From contig DASQHO010000018.1 of the NCBI GenBank assembly GCA_035632055.1, positions 5,258-69,257 of the forward strand: DNA of 64,000 nt, read 5' to 3'. Below are positions 16,247 through 24,232 of the stretch, piece by piece. Within the stretch, counting starts at the first letter, position 1; the number at the start of each line of letters is the position of its first letter. A program made the position numbers and the translations under genes. The notes under the pieces are model-generated. The model was given only the letters and a program-made list of their open reading frames with translations. It had not been told where the DNA came from and did no database searches. The stretch is from REEB95 sp035632055 (lineage in GTDB: Bacteria; Pseudomonadota; Alphaproteobacteria; ATCC43930; CGMCC-115725).

Positions 16247-18310
16247 TTACGGATGGCGGTTCTGGTCGCTGCCCTGACCGCCGCCTTGCGGCGGCGCCGG
16301 GCGTTGCGGCGGAGCCGGATGCTGTGGCGGAGCCGGATGCTGCGCTTGTGGTGGCTGGGCTGCCACCGGCTTAGCCGGCGTGCGCTGCCAGCCTTGCGGC
16401 GTCGGCGTGATGCGCGTGTTCTGTACCGGCCGTTGCACCGTCGCCGGCGGCAGCGGATGCGTCGGCGGGCGCGGCGCTGCGGTGAAGGGATGCGGGATCG
16501 GTGGCGGTGTGACGTGCGGCGTCACAACGGCCTGGCGCTGGCCCTGCGGCGTCGCCGGGCGAGCTTCCGGTGTCGGCGCAGGCGGACGCGGCGTGGGCGT
16601 CACTGGCCGCGTTTCTTGCGTCGCGGTAGGCGGATGGGGCACCGGCGTAGCGGCGCGCGTCTCAGGCGCCGCGGGTTGCGGGTGATCGTTGCCGCGCATC
16701 ACGGCCGGTGGAGGCGGCGGTACGTTTGTCGTTTCAGGCGTGGTCGGTCCGCGTGGCGTCGGCTCACGGCTGCCCGTTGCCGGCGGGGGCGTTACGTGTG
16801 TCGCTTCGGGTGTGGTCGGCCCGCGTGGCGTCGGCTCACGGTTGGCAGTTGCCGGCGGCGGGGTTACGCGCGTCGTTTCGGGTGTGGTCGGCCCGCGCGG
16901 CGCCGGCTCACGGCTGGCGGTTGCCGGCGGTGACGGGGCACGCTTTTCTGGATGCGTAACGGCCGTAGCGCTCGCCGCTTCGGGGTGAGCGATGGCGCCA
17001 CGCGCCTCGACGGTCGGCTGGACATGCGTCAGGCTCGCCATCGTCCGCGTCTGGCCGAGGTGCTGGGAGTCGACGTGCAGTGCCGCATGCTGCACAGGTG
17101 CCGCCGCAGTGAACGCATGAGCGGAAACGACGGTTGCGGCGCGCTCGTTGCGGAATTGCGACGTCCGCGCATTGCCGTAATTGTTGTTGATCACGATGTT
17201 GTTCGTGACTCGCGTGTTGTAGCGGACATAGTTGACGCGCTGCACATAGGCGCCCCCGGTGTGATACCAGGGATGGAAGCGTTCGCCCGGCGCCAGCGGA
17301 ACCCAGCCGACCGGCTCGCCGGCGGTGATGGTAATGCCGAAGCCGCCGCCGATGAACGCAACCAGCGCCGGCGCGTAGACCGGCCGCACGTGGTAATCGC
17401 CCGGGCACCAGGCCCAGCGGTCGCGGATGAACGCCCAGCGTCCGTAGTGGAACGGCGCGAAGCCCCACGGCGCATCATCGACCCACGTCCAGCCCCAGGG
17501 CTGGACCCACACCCAGTGACCGTAGCGATAGGGCGCCCAGCCAACCGGTATGGCCGACGGATACCAGACCGATCCGTAAACCGGATCGCTCGTCCACTGG
17601 CCGTACTGATCGAGATCCTGATAGCCGGTCATGGTCGGCGGCACGTACCAGGCGGTCGCGGTCGGCTGCAGTTCGCGCCGTTCGCGCTCGAGCGCCCAAT
17701 TGTCGAATTCCGTCGCGTCGGCCTGAACGAGCTGGAAGCTTGGCGGATTGGCGGTTGCGGCCGCGCTCTCACCGGCTTCGACGGTCAGCGCCGAACGCGG
17801 ACCGGCGACACGCGCACGGCCTTGCAGGACGCTAACGATCATCTGGTTTGGCGGCGCGTTGTCAGGGCCGGGTTCGCCAGCCTCGATGTGATAACTGCCA
17901 ACCGTCAACAGGTCCACCTGCCCCAGCGGCGTCAGGACCGACACGCCGCCCGGCGGCATGACGATGACGTGGACCTCGATCGTGCCCTGATCGACGCGCA
18001 GGTGCGTCACGTCATCGTCAAGGCGCACGATATCGGCTTCGGTCAGCTGGTCGAGCCGCATTTCAACCGCGCCGACCTGCATCTCGGCGCGCGACTGCGG
18101 CTCGGTCCAGAAGCCGTCGCCGGTCGTCACCGGATAATTGACCACCGCCTCGGACCACTGATCCTGGCCGGGTGCGTGCAGCGAAACCGTGCCTTCGATA
18201 TAGCTCAACCGGCCGACGCGGCCGGGGGGATCGGCGAGGCTTTGGGCCGCCAGCGGCGGTGCCAGCAACAACAGGGCGCCGAGTGCGGCAGCGATGGCAG
18301 CGGTTTTCAT
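16247..18310 (-). CDS. Secreted FecR / DUF6600 domain protein with proline-rich repeat tail
   Basis: This is a 687-residue exported protein. A signal peptide (to about residue 22) is followed by a FecR-type beta domain (VGRLSYIEGTVSLHAPG to about 200). A Tyr/Trp-rich DUF6600-like region comes next (YGQWTSDPVYGSVWYPSAI, with repeated GW and YGHW units, about 225-330). The last 270 residues are Pro/Thr/Ala-rich and disordered, with three 24-residue repeats of the form PPPATANREPTPRGPTTPE. Proteins of this make-up are common in soil Alphaproteobacteria and have no assigned function. FecR domains otherwise sense periplasmic signals, but no sigma factor is adjacent. It converges with the hydrolase gene. 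Confidence 0.8.
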   Translation of the reverse strand: MKTAAIAAALGALLLLAPPLAAQSLADPPGRVGRLSYIEGTVSLHAPGQDQWSEAVVNYPVTTGDGFWTEPQSRAEMQVGAVEMRLDQLTEADIVRLDDDVTHLRVDQGTIEVHVIVMPPGGVSVLTPLGQVDLLTVGSYHIEAGEPGPDNAPPNQMIVSVLQGRARVAGPRSALTVEAGESAAATANPPSFQLVQADATEFDNWALERERRELQPTATAWYVPPTMTGYQDLDQYGQWTSDPVYGSVWYPSAIPVGWAPYRYGHWVWVQPWGWTWVDDAPWGFAPFHYGRWAFIRDRWAWCPGDYHVRPVYAPALVAFIGGGFGITITAGEPVGWVPLAPGERFHPWYHTGGAYVQRVNYVRYNTRVTNNIVINNNYGNARTSQFRNERAATVVSAHAFTAAAPVQHAALHVDSQHLGQTRTMASLTHVQPTVEARGAIAHPEAASATAVTHPEKRAPSPPATASREPAPRGPTTPETTRVTPPPATANREPTPRGPTTPEATHVTPPPATGSREPTPRGPTTPETTNVPPPPPAVMRGNDHPQPAAPETRAATPVPHPPTATQETRPVTPTPRPPAPTPEARPATPQGQRQAVVTPHVTPPPIPHPFTAAPRPPTHPLPPATVQRPVQNTRITPTPQGWQRTPAKPVAAQPPQAQHPAPPQHPAPPQRPAPPQGGGQGSDQNRHP
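16716..16935 (-). repeat. Three 72-bp in-frame tandem repeats
   Basis: Three copies of a 72-base unit lie inside the FecR/DUF6600 gene, each encoding 24 residues with the core REPTPRGPTTPE. The shared core (for example GGCTCACGG on the + strand) recurs at intervals of 72 bases. The copies differ at several codons, so they are not a recent exact expansion. Confidence 0.8.
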
Positions 18311-18411
18311 GGCGTCCCCGTCCTCTCCTTATGTCTTAGGCCCCGGTATCTCATGCCGTGCCCATGATCAACAACGGGCGAAGTGTGGCCGCGCCGTGGC
18401 GGCGTTTGGTC

Positions 18412-18447
18412 AAAACGACGGCAGCCGCCCGAAACGGGCGGCTGCCG
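18412..18447 (-). terminator. Intrinsic terminator of the Liv-type binding-protein gene
   Basis: A perfect 13-bp GC-rich stem (CGGCAGCCGCCCG with its complement, 18419-18447) has a 3-base loop. On the minus strand it is followed by TCGTTTT. It lies 25 bases after the stop of the substrate-binding protein gene. Confidence 0.8.
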
Positions 18448-18471
18448 GGAATGCAGGCTGGAAAGATCCAA

Positions 18472-19659
18472 CTATTCCATATGGTTCTCGATCTTCCAGG
18501 GATCCTTGACCATCGGATAGGTCTCGATCGGCACATTGGCGAGGTGGCCGTTCACCTTCTCGACGCGGCAGATATAGACGTTCTGCACGATGTCGCGCGT
18601 CGCCGGGTCGATCATGATCGGACCGCGCGGGCTTTCGTATTTCCAGCCCTTGATCGCCGCCATGGCCTTGTCGCCGTCGATCTTGCCGTGGAGCTTGTCG
18701 ACGACGTGATAGATCAGCGCCATGCCGTCATAGGCGCCGACCGCGAACAGATCGGGCTCCTTGCCGGCGCCATAGGCCTTTTGCCAGGCAGCGATGAACG
18801 CCTCGTTGGCCTTCGACTTGCGTGCCGCGGTGTAGTTTGTCGCGATCGTAATGCCGACGGCGAAGTCCGGCAGGTTCTGGAGGTCGTTCTCGTCGCCGAC
18901 CTCGGCGCTCGGCAGCAGCCGGATCTTGGCTTTGTCGAGGCCCAGATCGTGGAACGTCTTGACGAAGGTCACCGGCTGGCTGCCGCCGGGAATGAAGGCG
19001 TAAAGACCCTGCGGTTTCTTGTCGAGGACGCGCTGCAGGAACGGCGCGAAATCCGGATTCATCAGCGGGAAACGGACGCTGTCGACGATGGTGCCGCCGT
19101 TGGCGGTGAAGGCGCGCTTGAACGCGGCTTCGGCGTCGAGACCGGGCGCGTAATCCGACACCGCGCTGTAGACCCGCTTCATGCCGCCTTTGGTCGCCGC
19201 CCATTTGCCGAAGATCTCGGTGGTCTGCGGCAGGGTCAGCGAGGTGCGCGTGATGTAAGGCGACTTGGCGGTGATGACCGCGGTCGCCGCGTTCATGATC
19301 ACCATCGGCACCTTGGCCTGAGTGACGTCGGGCGCGGCGGCGAGCGCTTCGGGTGTCAGAATGAAGCCGGTGAGGAACTGTACATGATCGCGCGTCAGTA
19401 GCTCCTGCGCCATGCGCTTCGAGGTGTCGACGCTGCCCTGTGCGTCCCGCTTGACGAGTTCAATCTTGACGCCGCCGACGGAATCGCCGTGCTCCTTCAT
19501 GTAGAGGTCGATCGCCTTCTGCATGGTGTCGCCGAGACGGGCGAACGGACCGGTGTAATGCAGGATGACGCCGACCTTGACGGCGTCTTCGGCGTGCGCC
19601 GACGCGGCGGCAAGAACGAACGCCGCAAATGCGGCGGCCATGAATTTAAGACTGCGCAT
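18472..19659 (-). CDS. Branched-chain amino-acid-type ABC transporter substrate-binding protein
   Basis: This is a 395-residue periplasmic binding protein of the LivJ/Peripla_BP_6 group. The signal peptide MRSLKFMAAAFAAFVLAAASAHA is followed by VKVGVILHYTGPFARLG, the usual start of the type I binding fold. An internal YSAVSDYAPGLDAEAAFKRAF segment marks the second lobe. The ATG at 19659 has a strong GGGGAGGA site and gives a clean signal peptide; the longer open frame to 20130 overlaps the next gene and is not used. No Liv permease or ATPase gene is adjacent. The ligand may be an amide, aromatic acid or amino acid. Confidence 0.88.
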   Translation of the reverse strand: MRSLKFMAAAFAAFVLAAASAHAEDAVKVGVILHYTGPFARLGDTMQKAIDLYMKEHGDSVGGVKIELVKRDAQGSVDTSKRMAQELLTRDHVQFLTGFILTPEALAAAPDVTQAKVPMVIMNAATAVITAKSPYITRTSLTLPQTTEIFGKWAATKGGMKRVYSAVSDYAPGLDAEAAFKRAFTANGGTIVDSVRFPLMNPDFAPFLQRVLDKKPQGLYAFIPGGSQPVTFVKTFHDLGLDKAKIRLLPSAEVGDENDLQNLPDFAVGITIATNYTAARKSKANEAFIAAWQKAYGAGKEPDLFAVGAYDGMALIYHVVDKLHGKIDGDKAMAAIKGWKYESPRGPIMIDPATRDIVQNVYICRVEKVNGHLANVPIETYPMVKDPWKIENHME

Positions 19660-19780
19660 GTGTCCTCCCCTTGGCGGGCACTGACGGCCCGTTGCGCGAT
19701 CATCGCGCGAAAGCGCGGCGGCGACAACGGCGCCTGCACCGGGCGGTGTCTTCCGTGGGCTTCTGCCCAAAGCGGTTGGG

Positions 19781-20326
19781 TCAGAAACCGCGGCCGACCT
19801 TGAGAAACTCGGCCTCTTCCGGGGTGGAGGTTCGGCCGAGAACGGCATTGCGATGGGGAAAGCGGCCGAAACGGTCGACGATCTCCTGGTGCCGTTGCGC
19901 ATAGCCGAGCACTTCGGCATCGCCGAGCGCCGCGCACAATTCGACCGAACGCGCCTGCGTCGCGCGGTCTTCGGCATGCATGAACGGCAGATAGAAAAAA
20001 TGCCGCCGTGTCGGATCAAACGTCCGGTCGAAGCCGAGCGCGACGGCGCGCGCCACCGCCGCCAGCGCCGCACCATCAGCGGCAAAGGCTTCGGCCTGGC
20101 CGCGATAAAGATTGCGCGGAAACTGATCAAGCGCGATCACCGTGGCCAGCGCCGGCTCCGGCGCCATCAACGCATAGGGCGGCAATCCGCGCCGCAGCTC
20201 TTCGTGCAGAGCCAGAAACCGCATGCGGATCAGCGCGTCGGTGCTGGCATCGCCGCTGAACCACGCCAATGGCGGCAGCTCGACGAACCAGAACCGAAGA
20301 ACATCGCCTATCCAACTTGCGGCCAT
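19781..20326 (-). CDS. DUF924 family protein
   Basis: This is a 181-residue soluble, mainly helical protein with the DUF924 hallmarks. These are VLRFWF near the N-terminus, VIALDQFPRNLYRGQAEAFAAD near residue 66, and a C-terminal HQEIVDRFGRFPHRNAVLGR. The fold resembles tetratricopeptide proteins. The family is widespread and its function is unknown. It lies upstream of the binding-protein gene on the same strand with a gap of about 120 bases. Confidence 0.9.
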   Translation of the reverse strand: MAASWIGDVLRFWFVELPPLAWFSGDASTDALIRMRFLALHEELRRGLPPYALMAPEPALATVIALDQFPRNLYRGQAEAFAADGAALAAVARAVALGFDRTFDPTRRHFFYLPFMHAEDRATQARSVELCAALGDAEVLGYAQRHQEIVDRFGRFPHRNAVLGRTSTPEEAEFLKVGRGF

Positions 20327-20427
20327 ACGCCAAGCAGAATGGCGAGCCCGGTGTTGCGCTGCAAGGCGTCGCGCGGCTCGGACGCGGCTTGTCGCCCACC
20401 GCCGCTTGTCCTATCGTCGCCGCCAGC

Positions 20428-20504
<77 letters not shown>

Positions 20505-20731
20505 ATCAAACCGCGTCATCCCACCGCACACGCGCCGCGCTGGTCGACCGTATCCCGCTCGTATTGTCTAGCTCCTTGCAATCGCTGGTCTTTTCGCGAT
20601 GCCGCGACCCGTTCCGTAACGTTGCCGTGAGATGCACCGAACGCTCTATGTTGCCGATAGCCACTCGCATAGACTTGCGCCGATCCGCGGACCGACACCG
20701 CGCGATACCAACTCGATCGAAGGAGGGTGGC

Positions 20732-21190
20732 ATGATGCGTGTAGTATCTCGGCGGATTGTTTTTGCACTCGCGGCGCTGGCCTGCGTCGCCTGGGCGGGA
20801 ACGGCGACCGCCGCACCGGAGAAAATCAAGGTGCAGTTGACCGGCGCGGAACAAAATCCGCCGGTCATGACGAAAGGCACGGGCACCGCGTCTCTGACGT
20901 GGGACGCGAGCACGCGCGTCATGACCTGGCATATCAATTATAGCGGCCTGTCGAGTGCGGCGACGATGTCGCATTTCCACAACGGCGCGAATGGTGCCAA
21001 GTGCGGCGGTCCAGTCTTAATCTGGCTCACCAAGAAGGGGAGCCCCGTCAAGAGCCCGATCACCGGCAAGGTGACGCTGACGCCGGAGCAGGCGCAGCAG
21101 CTCGAGGCCGGTAGCTGGTACATCAACGTGCACAGCACCGATCATCCGGGCGGCGAGATTTGCGGCCAGGTGGTCGTGCCGAAGAGCTGA
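20732..21190 (+). CDS. Secreted CHRD domain protein
   Basis: This is a 152-residue exported protein made of a signal peptide (to about residue 28) and one CHRD domain. It begins VQLTGAEQNPPVMTKGTGTASLTWD and ends WYINVHSTDHPGGEICGQV, the family signature. Two adjacent ATGs (20732 and 20735) follow a strong AGGAGG. CHRD domains are beta-sandwich modules first seen in chordin; bacterial members are secreted and of unknown role. It converges with the cytochrome b561 gene (7 bases apart). Confidence 0.9.
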   Translation: MMRVVSRRIVFALAALACVAWAGTATAAPEKIKVQLTGAEQNPPVMTKGTGTASLTWDASTRVMTWHINYSGLSSAATMSHFHNGANGAKCGGPVLIWLTKKGSPVKSPITGKVTLTPEQAQQLEAGSWYINVHSTDHPGGEICGQVVVPKS

Positions 21191-21197
21191 TACGCGA

Positions 21198-21848
21198 TTA
21201 GAGGAAATTGATCAGTACGGTCACCGCGAGCACGCTGCCGCCGAGCACCAGGAGTGCACGGAGCGGGCCGGCTAAAGCCGGCGTCTGCATCTGCGGCAGC
21301 AGCGTCTTGCGGCCCGTGACCATAGGCAGTACCAGGTTCTGGCCTTTGGCCGTCCGATAAACCGCGACCGCGAGGATGTGCAGCGTCACCGCGGCAAGCA
21401 GCGTCCACCATAAATATGTGTGCAGCGCGTCGATCAAGTTGCTGACCGGCGCAGGAACGATCTGAGTGAGCGGACCGTCTTCGGCGACGTCGTTGTTGAC
21501 ATAGAGGCCGCTCAGGCTTTCGCCGAGCAGCAGAGCCAGCAACAACAGCACCATCCAACCGCCGGCCGGATTATGGCCGATCTCGCGATCGGGCTCGCGA
21601 TGGAATAGATGCGCCAGATGCGCGACAGCGGCACGCGGCGAAGCGAGAAAGCTGGTGAAACGCGCGGTCTCGCTGCCGACAAACCCCCAAAGCACGCGGA
21701 AAATCACCAGCACGAGCAGCACGTAACCGACCCAGACGTGCCAATCCATCCAGTCGAACCGCCAGGTGGCGTAGGCAGCAGCGACCAGCACGGCCGTAAG
21801 CCAATGGAAGAGACGCGTTGGCGCATCCCAAATCACCACTTTGCGCAT
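21198..21848 (-). CDS. Cytochrome b561-type membrane protein
   Basis: This is a 216-residue integral membrane di-heme cytochrome b. It starts VVIWDAPTRLFHWLTAVLV, where the His of the first helix is a heme ligand. Further His residues are present in DWHVWVGYVLLVLVIFRVLWGFVG and LHTYLWWTLLAAVTLHILAV. Four membrane helices are evident. The family passes electrons between quinol and a periplasmic c-type cytochrome or other acceptor. No partner cytochrome c gene is next to it. The ATG at 21848 is preferred to 21908. Confidence 0.88.
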   Translation of the reverse strand: MRKVVIWDAPTRLFHWLTAVLVAAAYATWRFDWMDWHVWVGYVLLVLVIFRVLWGFVGSETARFTSFLASPRAAVAHLAHLFHREPDREIGHNPAGGWMVLLLLALLLGESLSGLYVNNDVAEDGPLTQIVPAPVSNLIDALHTYLWWTLLAAVTLHILAVAVYRTAKGQNLVLPMVTGRKTLLPQMQTPALAGPLRALLVLGGSVLAVTVLINFL

Positions 21849-21929
21849 TGCGTCGCCCCTGCTGCCCGGGGCGATCTTAGTGCCGCCGGCCAAGCCGCAC
21901 TGCATCACGCTTGCGCCAGCGGCGGCCGG

Positions 21930-22610
21930 TTACCAGAGACGAACCGGCAGGCAGCCCGGCACGGGCGGGCCGTGATAATCGACGCCACCGGGCCGGGTCG
22001 GATGCAGCACGTCCCCGCAACGCACATGCGCGGCGGGCGCGGCGCGGCCGGCGGGTTCGTTGGCCGCCGATCGCTGGTCCGTCGCCAGCGAACGCTTGGC
22101 GTAATAGTCCACCTTGTGCAGCTCGGCGACGCATTGCTGATCCGAAGTGGCGTGCTGCGCGGCCTCGAGATGCCGCTTGGCGGCATCGGTGTTCGGACCG
22201 GGCTTGAGCTTGGTATTGACGAACTCAGCCGCCTGCGGCAGCTGGGCACAAGTGATCGGCGACGCCGCCTGGGCGTGTGGCTGGGATTTGGGCTGCGGCT
22301 GCGCCTGTGGCTGTGGCTGCGTCTTTGCCGCTACATGCCGGTCAGCCGCCATCGACCGCTTGGCGTAATAATCGACCTTGCGCAGTTCGGCGACGCATTG
22401 CTGGTCCGAAGTCGCGTGCTGCGCCGCTTCGAGGTGCTGCTTGGCGGCGTCGGTATTGGGACCCGGCTTGAGCTTGGTATTCACGAATTCGGCAGCCTTG
22501 GGCAGCTGCGCGCAGGTAATCGGCGATGGCGCCTGAGTCGGCGCCTGTGCTTGCGCCACGATTGGCGCGACAATCATTCCGGCGGCAAGCGCCGCGAACA
22601 TCAACCGCAT
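21930..22610 (-). CDS. Secreted protein with an internally duplicated domain
   Basis: This is a 226-residue exported protein with a 22-residue signal peptide (MRLMFAALAAGMIVAPIVAQAQA). Two nearly identical domains of about 57 residues follow. Each begins SPITCAQLP and holds AAEFVNTKLKPGPNTDAAK and a QQCVAEL segment, with one conserved Cys near each end that may form a disulphide. A Gln/Pro-rich linker joins them. The tail is Pro-rich and carries two more Cys. The copies differ by only a few residues, so the duplication is probably recent. I do not recognise the family. Confidence 0.75.
   Translation of the reverse strand: MRLMFAALAAGMIVAPIVAQAQAPTQAPSPITCAQLPKAAEFVNTKLKPGPNTDAAKQHLEAAQHATSDQQCVAELRKVDYYAKRSMAADRHVAAKTQPQPQAQPQPKSQPHAQAASPITCAQLPQAAEFVNTKLKPGPNTDAAKRHLEAAQHATSDQQCVAELHKVDYYAKRSLATDQRSAANEPAGRAAPAAHVRCGDVLHPTRPGGVDYHGPPVPGCLPVRLW
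22094..22527 (-). repeat. Two copies of a 170-bp intragenic repeat
   Basis: Segments of about 170 bases at 22094-22263 and 22358-22527 are closely similar and offset by 264 bases. They encode the two domains of the secreted protein. Most differences are at third codon positions, which indicates selection on the protein. Confidence 0.85.
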
Positions 22611-22696
22611 AGGAACCCCTCCCTCGCGCGTGAAGCGGCGCGAACCGCGATGCGATAGCGTCCAATCGCGGCGTAATTGCGGCAAAGCGCGGCGGA

Positions 22697-24232
22697 CTAT
22701 TCCGCAGCCTGGAGTACGACACGCTTCTCGATATCGGCCAGCGTCGCGGAAAAACCGACGCCTTCGGGATCGGCGAGCGCGGCGGCACGGGCGCTGGCGA
22801 CGGCATCGGCAGCAGCCGCGACCGGCAGGCGCCGTGCCAATGCCGGCCGCACGACGTGCTCGAAGATGGAGCGATAGTTCGCCATGCCGCGCTTCCAGGT
22901 GTCGCCATAACCCTTGATCAGATTGGCGCATTCGGCGATCTCGAGCGCCAGATGCGGCGACAGCGAAGCGGCATCGGCGATCGCCGCGAGCCAGGTTTCG
23001 ATCTCGCGCTGCTCGGCCTGGAAGCGATGCGTCTTGCGCCGATAGCGCCGCAGCGACGCGAGCGCCTTGAGGCGCAGAAAGCCGGTGACGGTATGGGTCT
23101 TGATGTGCATGCCCCAATAGACGCGGCCGAGCCAGCCGCGCCGCTCGGCGAGCGCCAAGATCGGCCGCGCCAGCGCCGGCGGCAGGATGGAGCAAAATTC
23201 GTCGATGCCGGGCTTGAAATATTCGACGACGCGTACCGGATCGCCGGGCGTGGCATCGAGTTCGGCGCGGATGCGCGCGAGCCGCGCCGGATCGGATTTG
23301 ACCTGCGCGACGCGGATCACGTCCTCGAACGACATGCGCAGCGCCAAATGGCGCGCGACGGCTTGCGCGAGCCTGCCGCCCAGGCTCGCCGCCGCGTCGA
23401 CAGCGACCATGCGCCGGACGCGGCCGAGATAATCGCGCGCGTAGGCGGCGTCCTGATAATCCGCTAGACGGCGTATTCCCTCGACGGCGATTGGCCACAC
23501 GGCTTCGGGTAGCGTCGCCGCTTCGGCTTCGAGTGCCGTAAGATCGGCGGCGCCGCTGCGCCAGCGTTTTTCCACCGGCGGGAGCACCTGGGACTTGCCG
23601 CGTTGCGCCGCCGCCAGCCCAGCGCGGAAGCCGCGCAGATTGGCCTCCGCCGCACGGCCGCCTTCGGCAATCACCGCTTCGAAGATCTCGGCGGGAATCG
23701 CCAGCATCCCGGTGCCCGCGAACGCACCGAGCATCACGGCATTGACCATCGCGCCGGCTTCGCGCGCCAACGCTTCCAGATCGAGGATCAGGCTGGCGCG
23801 GGCATGACGATCGATCAGCTCGATGAGCCGCGTGTCATCGAGACGGCCATCGGCCATCGCCATTTTCTCGGGCATGATGTAGCTGCGCGCCAGCGATGCG
23901 ACGACGTGGGTGCGGTCGGGCGTGACGAAGCCGAGCGCAATCTGCCGCACCGCCTCGGCAAGTTCGGTCGCCAGCAGCAGATCGACGTCGCCGATGCCCG
24001 GCATGAGCGCCATCACCGGCCGCCTGCCGCCGAGCTCGGACGCAGGCACGGGCATGATCTCGAGATAATAGGTGGTTGCGCCGGTGCGCTGCGCCACGCC
24101 GGGGATCGAGGTACTTTGCGCCGGAAAGCCGCAGCGCGCCGCGGCGGCGACGATCCACTGGCTGAGCACGCCACCGCCTTCGCCGCCGAGCGCGGCAATG
24201 AGGATCGACAGCGGACGAACCTCGGCCGTCAC
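22697..24232 (-). CDS. iorB: Indolepyruvate ferredoxin oxidoreductase beta-type subunit
   Basis: This is a 511-residue subunit. The first 190 residues are the gamma-type domain of 2-oxoacid:ferredoxin oxidoreductases (SILIAALGGEGGGVLSQWIV, then STSIPGVAQRTGATTYYLEIMP). The remaining 320 residues are a helical DUF6537-like extension. With the large subunit it would oxidise aryl pyruvates such as indolepyruvate to the acyl-CoA, reducing ferredoxin. The GTG start at 24232 overlaps the stop of the large-subunit gene as GTGA. The N-terminal extension of the open frame to 24607 overlaps that gene and is not used. Confidence 0.9.
   Translation of the reverse strand: MTAEVRPLSILIAALGGEGGGVLSQWIVAAAARCGFPAQSTSIPGVAQRTGATTYYLEIMPVPASELGGRRPVMALMPGIGDVDLLLATELAEAVRQIALGFVTPDRTHVVASLARSYIMPEKMAMADGRLDDTRLIELIDRHARASLILDLEALAREAGAMVNAVMLGAFAGTGMLAIPAEIFEAVIAEGGRAAEANLRGFRAGLAAAQRGKSQVLPPVEKRWRSGAADLTALEAEAATLPEAVWPIAVEGIRRLADYQDAAYARDYLGRVRRMVAVDAAASLGGRLAQAVARHLALRMSFEDVIRVAQVKSDPARLARIRAELDATPGDPVRVVEYFKPGIDEFCSILPPALARPILALAERRGWLGRVYWGMHIKTHTVTGFLRLKALASLRRYRRKTHRFQAEQREIETWLAAIADAASLSPHLALEIAECANLIKGYGDTWKRGMANYRSIFEHVVRPALARRLPVAAAADAVASARAAALADPEGVGFSATLADIEKRVVLQAAE

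Noticed and set aside
16952..18367. Plus-strand open frame of 471 codons
   Set aside because: It is antisense to the FecR/DUF6600 gene and has no recognisable protein character.
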